From assembly GCA_019240375.1 (NCBI GenBank), contig JAFAYN010000486.1, positions 1 through 6,079 of the forward strand: 6,079 nucleotides of DNA. The letters run 5' to 3'. The notes under the pieces are model-generated. The model worked only from the letters and a program-made list of their open reading frames with translations. It did no database searches and was not told where the DNA came from. The position numbers were made by a program, and so were the translations under genes. Origin of the DNA: Gemmatimonadota bacterium (GTDB taxonomy: Bacteria > Gemmatimonadota > Gemmatimonadetes > Longimicrobiales > Longimicrobiaceae). This document shows, piece after piece, positions 1 through 5,800 of this stretch (position 1 is the first letter of the stretch; each line of letters begins with the position of its first letter).

Positions 1-508
1 CCGGGCCCAGGACGTAGGAGATCCCCGCCGCGACGTGGAGGATGTCGGCCTCACGATCCATCCGGAGGGTCACGCCCTTCGGGCTCCGGGAGAGCGCCGT
101 GACCTGCTGCAGGCACTGCGTGCAGGTGTCCTTCATCGAGCAGCCGATCACCGTTCCCGCGGGCCCGCTCGCCCTGAACGGATTGCACCCGGTACCCTTC
201 TGGCATGTGCAGGTGATCCCTCCGGCGTCGTCCAGGGCCGGTTCTTCGCCGTCCTCGGCGGCAAGGCTGGCGCTGACCAGCTTGTAACCGTCCGGGAGCT
301 GGAAGTGGATGAACGGCCGACCCGTGGCGTCCACCGTCTCCGACAGGACCGTGCCCGCGGGGAGGAGCGTGCCGTTCGCCAGCCGGTAGGCACGCTCCAG
401 GGTGCTAATGTTGCGCGGGCCGGTCGTGGCCTCGGGTCCGTCGATGGTGTGGCACGAACACAACCCGAGCGTGAGCACGAGCGCGACCAGCAAGGAGACG
501 CGGTGCAT
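1..508 (-). CDS. Predicted Cys-rich lipoprotein, 3' end outside window
   Basis: An open frame runs from ATG at 508-506 to the window edge (169 codons seen, no stop). An in-frame stop at 544-542 leaves this ATG as the only good start. GAGGTGG at 518-512 is a fair ribosome binding site, though close to the start. The N-terminus is a short signal peptide: one Arg, a hydrophobic run at residues 5-16, then LCSC at 16-19. This resembles a lipobox with Cys19 as the lipidated residue, which suggests export and membrane anchoring. The mature part starts polar. At residues 100-132 it has six Cys spaced C-x-C-x5-C-x14-C-x5-C-x2-C, with a Cys-Asn-Pro-Phe and an Ile-Gly-Cys among them. This could be a disulfide-bonded or metal-binding fold. 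I do not recognise the family and assign no function. Codon use resembles the neighbours and the frame is uninterrupted. A noncanonical lipobox means simple secretion is the alternative. Confidence 0.72.
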   Translation of the reverse strand, partial: MHRVSLLVALVLTLGLCSCHTIDGPEATTGPRNISTLERAYRLANGTLLPAGTVLSETVDATGRPFIHFQLPDGYKLVSASLAAEDGEEPALDDAGGITCTCQKGTGCNPFRASGPAGTVIGCSMKDTCTQCLQQVTALSRSPKGVTLRMDREADILHVAAGISYVLGP

Positions 509-727
509 GGACCACCTCGCGTGCGCAGGGAGAGAATTGGGTCAGGGGCCCCGAAGACTCCGGCGCTGATCGAACGATACCGTAGGCGTATGGCGTTTAC
601 AAGAATGTCATTTTACGTACGGATGTAGGTTGTGGAGAGCCGCAGTTCCGTCTGTCGTACGGTTTGGAACTTGCGGCGAGCCCGGCAGTCGAGGGTTTCT
701 CCCGCCACTGGCTCTCACGTAAAACCT
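509..727. other. Divergent intergenic region
   Basis: These 219 bases separate the starts of two genes that point away from each other. The part at 571-625 is clearly richer in A and T than the coding DNA around it. It holds the predicted minus-strand promoter and an 8-bp inverted repeat, TTTTACGT at 611-618 and ACGTAAAA at 717-724. I found no convincing plus-strand promoter or ribosome binding site for the gene at 728. Several long open frames cross the region but look like composition shadows. Confidence 0.6.
574..602 (-). promoter_or_regulatory. Predicted sigma70-type promoter for the lipoprotein gene
   Basis: Read on the minus strand, TTGTAA (602-597) is followed after exactly 17 bases by TATCGT (579-574). 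Each differs from consensus at two positions. The site lies in the most AT-rich stretch of the divergent intergenic region. It would give a leader of about 60 bases before the ATG at 508. This is pattern recognition only. Confidence 0.4.
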
Positions 728-1591
728 ATGCGCCTGCACTCCACCGCGGGTCGAAGTTCCCCTTCGCTGCTCGCGCTCCTCCTCACCCTGCTGCTGGGGA
801 TCGCGATCGGGTACGTGCTCGGCCAGCGCGCGCCGGGGTCGATCGCAGGGAACCTTCCGAAGAGAGGGGCTCCCTCGCCCACGGGCTCTACCTCGCCGGG
901 GGCTCCCTCCAGGTCTTCCGGATCTCCTGGCGTCGAGTCTTCCTGGCACTCCGGCGCCAAGCCCACACCCGAGCTCGCCGCGTTCCGGGGGTGCCCTCCC
1001 GAGGGAGACGGCGGGGACCCGGCGCTCAACCGCCTCAAGAACCGGATCGACGAGCCGGCGCGTCCGGTCCCGCTCCCCGTCGACACGCTGCTGAACCTTC
1101 CCTGGCCCAGGGACGTTGCAAGGGAGGACCGTGCCCGGTGGAGCGCCCCCGCGCGCGGCGAGGTCGGGCGCTACGAGGGGGTGCCCCTGGTGGTGGAGGG
1201 GTACTTCGCGGGGGCCAAGGTGGAGGGTCCGGAGTCCCCGAACTGCCACGGCGCCGACACGGAGATGCGCGACTGGCACCTGTGGCTCACGGGCGGGGAG
1301 GGGGAGGACCGCACGCGGTCGGTGGTGGTGGAGACCACGCCGGCGGTCCGCGCTCGGCACCCGGAGTGGACGCTGGCGGCGGTGCGCGGGGCGATCCGCT
1401 CGCGCTCGCGGGTGCGGATCACCGGATGGCTGATGCTGGATCCCGAGCACCCGGACCAGGTGGGGCGCACGCGCGGGACGATCTGGGAGATCCACCCGAT
1501 CACCCGGATCGAGGTGCAGCAGAACGGGAGCTGGGTGCCGCTGGGCCAGGGCGCCGCTCCGGAACGCCCGACGAGGAGGCGGCGTGCGTAA
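728..1591 (+). CDS. Membrane-anchored protein of unknown function with conserved C-terminal domain
   Basis: This encodes 287 residues from ATG at 728. The frame is open from a GTG at 632, but the 728 start puts a hydrophobic segment (residues about 13-31, Leu-rich, ending GYVLGQR) right at the N-terminus as a signal anchor, so I prefer it. No strong ribosome binding site precedes either start. Residues 33-85 are a Ser/Pro/Gly-rich linker. The conserved-looking core is about 142-265: a beta-strand-like VPLVVEGYF, then NCHGAD and RDWHLWL (172-187), a VVVETTP strand, HPEW (211-214), and a final strand block with TGWLMLDPEHPDQ and GTIWEIHPITRIEV (250-263). The strand pattern suggests a small beta-barrel, perhaps OB-like. 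That is inference, and I know no function for it. The tail is basic (RRRR). The topology predicts an extracytoplasmic core. The gene overlaps the next one by 8 bases, so the two are probably co-translated. Confidence 0.75.
   Translation: MRLHSTAGRSSPSLLALLLTLLLGIAIGYVLGQRAPGSIAGNLPKRGAPSPTGSTSPGAPSRSSGSPGVESSWHSGAKPTPELAAFRGCPPEGDGGDPALNRLKNRIDEPARPVPLPVDTLLNLPWPRDVAREDRARWSAPARGEVGRYEGVPLVVEGYFAGAKVEGPESPNCHGADTEMRDWHLWLTGGEGEDRTRSVVVETTPAVRARHPEWTLAAVRGAIRSRSRVRITGWLMLDPEHPDQVGRTRGTIWEIHPITRIEVQQNGSWVPLGQGAAPERPTRRRRA
1573..1579 (+). promoter_or_regulatory. Ribosome binding site for the 59-codon gene
   Basis: GAGGAGG is a near-perfect anti-16S match ending four bases before the GTG at 1584. 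It lies inside the last codons of the upstream gene. It is the main reason for choosing that GTG, and it supports the small frame as a real gene. Confidence 0.6.
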
Positions 1592-1763
1592 GGCGATTCA
1601 GCTCCGGGTCACGTTGTGGATCGAGGGCGAGGCGGAGCCGGCGAGCGACTTCGCGAAGTACACCGGCGGCGAGGTACGCCGGCTGGTCGAGGAGGCCGCG
1701 AAAGGCCGCGAGGACCTGAAGATCACCGTGAAGAAGGTGGAGGAGGACGAGGGGGACGACTGA
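1584..1763 (+). CDS. Small acidic/basic protein of unknown function, 59 aa
   Basis: GTG at 1584 to TGA at 1763 gives 59 residues. The start lies within the end of the upstream gene (8-base overlap, different frame) and has a strong GAGGAGG just ahead, so translational coupling is likely. The N-terminus alternates polar and hydrophobic residues like a beta strand (KAIQLRVTLWIEGE). The middle looks helical (EVRRLVEEAAKGRED). Another strand follows (LKITVKKVEE), then an acidic tail (EEDEGDD). There is no signal peptide, transmembrane segment or Cys, so it is probably cytoplasmic. The third-position GC bias is that of a real gene: most codons end in G or C. I do not recognise the family. Its partner is anchored in the membrane, so a shared role is possible but unproven. 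Confidence 0.65.
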   Translation: MRKAIQLRVTLWIEGEAEPASDFAKYTGGEVRRLVEEAAKGREDLKITVKKVEEDEGDD

Positions 1764-1800
1764 ACCCCTCCACGTCGGGGCGGCGGCCGGAACTGACCCG

Positions 1801-1821
1801 TACGGGCGGATACCGCCCGTA
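1801..1821. terminator. Hairpin between convergent genes, probable two-way terminator
   Basis: TACGGGCGG (1801-1809), loop ATA, then CCGCCCGTA (1813-1821) form a perfect 9-bp stem. It sits 37 bases after the stop of the plus-strand gene and 22 bases after the stop of the minus-strand toxin gene. No T-run follows on either strand, so it is not a classical intrinsic terminator. GC-rich bacteria often use stems without one, but that reading is inference. Confidence 0.5.
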
Positions 1822-1843
1822 GCCGCCCAGCGTCACACTTGCG

Positions 1844-2296
1844 TCAGAAGAGACGCTCGTCCCAGGGGACGGGGAAGGGAGGGGAGACCACGATCCGGGG
1901 TGTGTCCGGGTGCCGGGGGTTCACCAGCACGTTGCGCGCGGCGGGGCGGCCGGGGACGGAGGGGACGACCAGCGCGGCGGAGCGGCCCTCCGCCAGCCAC
2001 CGGTCGCCGAAGGTCCGCGCCTCGGGGGAGTCGCGGGCGTCCCAGCCGGGGAGGGCGGCGGGGTCGAGCACTTCCACGCGGTCGTCGGGGATCTCGATGC
2101 GGACCGCGTGGTGCGGCCCCGGGAGGGTCCGCGGGCGGAGGGAGTGGGCCAGGATCTCCAGGATGGCCCCCGCGAAGCTGTCGGCGGCGTACACGACGGG
2201 GCGCCCGGGGGAGTTCCACCGGGCGCCCTGGAGCATCGCCCCCGTGCCGTCGAACGGCGGGTGGCGGGTCTTGCAGATCCTCCACGCGACGAGCAT
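1844..2296 (-). CDS. RES-domain toxin of a type II toxin-antitoxin system
   Basis: The protein has 150 residues and is complete, near the short end of the family. Characterised RES toxins (MbcT, ParT and others) resemble ADP-ribosyltransferase folds and attack NAD+ or transfer ADP-ribose, stopping growth. The family hallmarks are visible: Arg6 in AWRI, the GARWNSPGRPVVY block (Arg26, Tyr36), Glu47 in the following helix (AGAILEILAH), Ser113 in VPSV, NVLVNP at 122-127 and the usual C-terminal FPVPWDERLF. Arg, Glu and Ser are the residues that name the family, and all are in place, so the toxin looks active. The ATG overlaps the antitoxin stop by one base (TGATG) and has no clear ribosome binding site of its own. 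Its translation therefore probably depends on the antitoxin gene, which keeps toxin below antitoxin. The family call is confident; the exact chemistry (NAD+ phosphorolysis, hydrolysis or ADP-ribosylation) cannot be read from sequence. Confidence 0.9.
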   Translation of the reverse strand: MLVAWRICKTRHPPFDGTGAMLQGARWNSPGRPVVYAADSFAGAILEILAHSLRPRTLPGPHHAVRIEIPDDRVEVLDPAALPGWDARDSPEARTFGDRWLAEGRSAALVVPSVPGRPAARNVLVNPRHPDTPRIVVSPPFPVPWDERLF

Positions 2297-2730
2297 CAGG
2301 ACGGGAGCCCGTACTCCAGCTTGGCCAGCAGGTCCTCGACCTCGCGCGTGCCCAGGTCGCTGCGGGCCAGGTCTACCGGGCGCTCGTCGCCGAGCTGCGG
2401 CTGCGGCGAGGTGAGGAACTCGTGCGCGAGCGCGCGGTCCTCCCAGACCTGCTCGGCCTGCGCCGTCATACGGGCCAGCCGCTCCAGCCGCTGGCTTTCC
2501 TCGGAGGTGAGCCGCTGCCGCCGCTGGAGCGTGGTCTTGGGGACGATGCGGTACTTCAACTCGGTGGCGCTCCGCTCGTCGTGCGAGACGTAGTGGACCA
2601 CCGAGTCCAGCGCCTCCACCGACAGCCCGGTCTCCACCGCCCGCCGCAGCTCGTTCACCGTGCGGATCCGCTTCCCCAGGGTGCCCTCTCCCCCGAGGAT
2701 CCGGGCCACCTTCCGTGCGTCGATCAGCAT
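2296..2730 (-). CDS. Xre/MbcA/ParS-family antitoxin
   Basis: The protein has 144 residues. Residues 5-24 (RKVARILGGEGTLGKRIRT) match the usual N-terminal segment of this family. Residues about 25-75 form an Xre-like helix-turn-helix region ending TTLQRRQRLTSEES, a typical join to the C-terminal domain. Residues about 78-144 are the MbcA/ParS/Xre (DUF2384-type) toxin-binding domain: RLERLARMTAQAEQVWED, then FLTSPQPQLGDERPVDLA, then a closing helix (VEDLLAKLEYGLPS). In known complexes the antitoxin C-terminus reaches into the RES active site. The protein should both neutralise the downstream toxin and repress its own promoter. The start is well supported by AAGGAGGG 4 bases upstream. The toxin follows with a one-base overlap. 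A complete promoter with repeated sites lies in the 70 bases between this gene and the NRPS stop. Confidence 0.88.
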   Translation of the reverse strand: MLIDARKVARILGGEGTLGKRIRTVNELRRAVETGLSVEALDSVVHYVSHDERSATELKYRIVPKTTLQRRQRLTSEESQRLERLARMTAQAEQVWEDRALAHEFLTSPQPQLGDERPVDLARSDLGTREVEDLLAKLEYGLPS

Positions 2731-2734
2731 CGCG

Positions 2735-2742
2735 CCCTCCTT
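2735..2742 (-). promoter_or_regulatory. Strong ribosome binding site of the antitoxin gene
   Basis: On the minus strand AAGGAGGG ends four bases before the antitoxin ATG at 2730. The contrast with the toxin, which has no clear site of its own, fits the need for excess antitoxin. Confidence 0.7.
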
Positions 2743-2745
2743 GGG

Positions 2746-2780
2746 TTCAGGTGGGCCGCAATATCGGTCCAGGTGGTCCG
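2746..2780 (-). repeat. Two 13-bp direct repeats, candidate antitoxin operator
   Basis: On the minus strand CGGACCACCTGGA (2780-2768) and CGGCCCACCTGAA (2758-2746) agree at 11 of 13 positions. They are 22 bp apart, close to two helical turns, so both would face the same side of the DNA. One copy fills the promoter spacer and the other covers the predicted transcription start. That is the expected place for an autorepressor such as the neighbouring Xre-type antitoxin. Binding is inferred. Confidence 0.45.
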
Positions 2781-2788
2781 GGAGTCAA
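2760..2788 (-). promoter_or_regulatory. Promoter of the toxin-antitoxin operon
   Basis: On the minus strand TTGACT (2788-2783) is a five-of-six match to the -35 consensus. Exactly 17 bases later GATATT (2765-2760) matches four of six positions of the -10 consensus. Transcription would start near 2753, giving a leader of about 20 bases that contains the strong ribosome binding site. The -35 begins only about 13 bases after the NRPS stop codon, so the pair can be expressed independently of the NRPS gene. Confidence 0.65.
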
Positions 2789-2800
2789 GTGCCATGGCGC

Positions 2801-5800
2801 TCACTCCAGGAACTCCGCCAGGGCGCTCGCCAGCTCCGCCGCGTGGGGCTCGCGCACCAGGGTGAAGTGGTTCCCGGGGACGACCCGAGTCTCCACTCCG
2901 CCCGCCGCGACGGACTCCCACCCGAGGATCTCCCCTTCCGCGGGGTCGTGCTCCGCGGCGCGCAGCAGCGTCACCCGGCCGCCGTAGCCGCCGGGGCGGT
3001 ACTCGTACATGGCCCGGAGGTTGGCGCGGAAGATCCCGTACAGGTGCCAGACCTGCTCGAAGCCCAGGTCCGGCGGGACGAGCCCGGCGCTCCGCGCGGC
3101 CTCCAGCACGCGCCGCACGTACTCGCGGGTGTCCGCCTCCGCGTCTCCGCCCGCCGACAGCAGGGCGTCGTCCAGCGGGAGCCCCAGGTCGGCGGCGAAG
3201 GTGCGCACCAGCACCGCCTCGCTCTGCGGGAAGCTACGCCCTGCGAGCGCCGGGATCATGGAGTCCACCAGCGCCAGGACCTCCACCCGCTCTCCGGCGG
3301 CTTCCAGCTGGCGGGCCATCTCGAAGGCCACCACCCCGCCCATCGACCACCCGCCCAGCCGGTACGGCCCCGCGCGCTGCGCTTCCCTCAGGACGGCCAC
3401 GTAGTCGCTCGCCATCGCCTCGACGGTGGCGTCCGCCGCCCCGCCGGTCAGGGCGCGGGAGCGCAGCCCGTAGAAGGGCTGGTCGGCGCCCAGGTGGCGG
3501 TTGAGCGGGGCGTAGCACAGCACGTCGCCACCCACCGGGTGCACGAAGAAGAGCGGAGGCCGGCCGCCCGATGCGCGGATCGGCACCAGCGGCGAGGCGT
3601 CGGGGCCGTCCGACTCCCGCCGCAGGATCGCGGCGAGGCTTTCCACCGTGGGCGCCGAGAACAGGGTGGCGAGCGGGAGCCGTGCGCCGAGCACCGTTTC
3701 GATCCGGGCCATCAGCCGCACGGCCAGGAGCGAGTGCCCGCCCAGGGCGAAGAAGTTGTCGCGCACGCCCACCGGCGAGGCCCCCAGCACCTCCTCCCAG
3801 ACCCCCGCCAGTTCCAGCTCCACCGTGTCGCGGGGCGCAAGGTACTCCGCCGCATCGTCGCCCACGTGCTCCGGGGCGGGGAGCGCCCTGCGGTCCACCT
3901 TGCCGTTGGGCGTCAGCGGCAGCTCCGGGAGCGCCACGAACGCACCCGGGATCATGTACTCCGGCACCCGCTGCCGCAGGTGAGCCCGCAGCTCCGCGGC
4001 GGCTGGTGTCTCCGCGCCCTCCGCGGCGACCACGTAGGCCACCAGCCGCCGGTCTCCGGGGGCGTCCTCGCGCACCAGCACCACCGCGTCGCGCACCGCC
4101 CCGTGCGTCCGCAGCGCCGTCTCGATCTCCCCCAGCTCGATCCGGAAGCCCCGCACCTTCACCTGGAAGTCCGTCCGCCCGAAGTACTCCAGCTCCCCGT
4201 CCGGCCGCCAGCGGACGCGGTCCATCACCCGGTACATCCGCGCGCCCGGCTCTCCAAACGGGTCCGGCAGGAAGCGCTCCGCCGTCAGGTCGGGCCGGCT
4301 GGCGTAGCCGCGCGCCAGTCCGTCTCCGGACAGGTACAGCTCGCCGACGACGCCCAGGGGAACCGGCTGGAGCCCGCCGTCCAGCAGCACGTACGCTCGC
4401 GTGTTCGTCACCGGGCGGCCGACGTACACCTGCTCTCCACCGCGCTCCACCAGCGAGTAGGTGGAGTACGTCGTGTCCTCGGTGGGGCCGTACAGGTTGC
4501 CGACCTTCTCGACCGTGCCGGTGGCGTAGAGCGCCTGGGCCAGGTCGTTGGGCAGCGCCTCGCCGCCCAGGTTCAGCGTCCGCACGCCGGCGGGGATGGT
4601 GCCCATACGCAGCAGCTCGGCCGCGGCGGTGGGAACCATGCTGGCGTAGACGATCCGCTCCCGGTCGGGGAAGCTGGCCAGCTCCAGGGCGTTCTCCACC
4701 AGGAACAGCGTGCCGCCCCAGCAGAGGGTGCCGAAGATCTCGGCGATGGAAACGTCGAAGTTGATGGAGGTGGAGCCGAGCACGGCGCTGCGCTCCTCGT
4801 CCGACACGTTCTCGCGCAGCCAGTGGAGGAGGACAACGGTGGAGGAGTGGCGGATCATCACCCCCTTGGGACGGCCTGTGGAGCCCGACGTGAAGATCAC
4901 GTGCGAAAGGTTCTCCGGCAGCACTCCGGTCTCGGGCGCGTCGGAGGGAAGGACGTTCAGCTCCTCCGCCAGCCGGTCGAGCGCCAGCGTCTCGATCCCT
5001 TCCGGCAGACGGTCGGCCAGGGCGCTCCCGGTGAGGACGAGGCGGGCGCCGGCATCCTCGATCATGTAGCCCAGGCGCTCCTGCGGGTACGCCGGGTCGA
5101 GGGGAACGTAGGCGCCGCCGGCCCTGAGCACAGCCAGGAGGGCGACGACCATCTCCGGGGTGCGTGGGAGGGAGATCCCCACCGTCACCTCGGGGCCTAC
5201 GCCGCGCCGCCGGAGCAGGTGCGCCAGGCGGTTGGCCCGCGCGTCGAGGGCCGCGTAGGTCAGCGTCTCCCCGGCGAAGACCAGCGCCGCGGCGTCGGGG
5301 GTGCGCGCCACCTGCTCCGCGAACAGCTCGTGGACCGTCGTCCGGGGGTGGTCGCGCCGGGTGAGGCTGGCGTCGAGGAGCTGAGCGCGCTCTTCGGGGG
5401 TGAGGAGGTCGAACTCGCCGATGCGCCGGTCGGGGTCGGCGGCGACCTGGTCGGCGAGGGCGCGGAAGTGCCGGAGCATCCGCTCGATGGTGGCGTCCTC
5501 GAACAGTTCCGCGCGGTAGACCAGCACGCCCGCCATGTGCTCGCCCTGCTCCTCCACCGTGAGCTGCATGTCGAACTTCGCCACGGTCCGGCCGTGGGAG
5601 AGCGGGGACAGCGACACCCCTTCCAGGAGGGGCGCCCTTTCCCCTCCGCCGCCTCCCCCGGCGCCGAATCCGGACGCGTTGTCGAAGGAGAACATCACCT
5701 GGAAGAGCGGCGAGTGCGTCAGGCTGCGCTCCGGGGCCAGCTCCTCCACCAGCCGCTCGAAGGGGAGGTCCTGGTGCTGGTAGGCGCCCAGCGTGGCTTC

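Noticed and set aside
35..628. A 197-codon plus-strand open frame opposite the lipoprotein gene
   Set aside because: Arg/Gly-rich shadow that runs through the divergent promoter region. The minus strand has a signal peptide and a patterned Cys region.
608..1495. A 295-codon open frame on the minus strand, antisense to the anchored protein gene
   Set aside because: Rich in Arg, Pro and Gly without motifs. The plus-strand frame has a transmembrane anchor, a structured core and a coupled downstream gene.
664..1719. A 351-codon plus-strand open frame overlapping the 728-1591 gene
   Set aside because: Low-complexity Arg/Gly/Ala composition. It would cut through two better supported genes in other frames.
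2301..2312. ACGGGAGCCCGT inverted repeat just before the toxin start
   Set aside because: It lies within antitoxin codons, and the stem is too short with a two-base loop to be convincing as a regulatory hairpin.
2791..2798. Palindrome GCCATGGC right after the NRPS stop, considered as a terminator
   Set aside because: Only 8 bases with no loop and no T-run, too short for a stable RNA hairpin.
1900..2865. A 321-codon plus-strand open frame across the toxin-antitoxin pair
   Set aside because: Antisense shadow. The minus strand encodes two recognisable families with proper starts and coupling.
3571..4764. A 397-codon open frame on the plus strand, antisense to the NRPS
   Set aside because: Composition is Ala/Arg/Pro/Ser shadow sequence with no recognisable motif or ribosome binding site.
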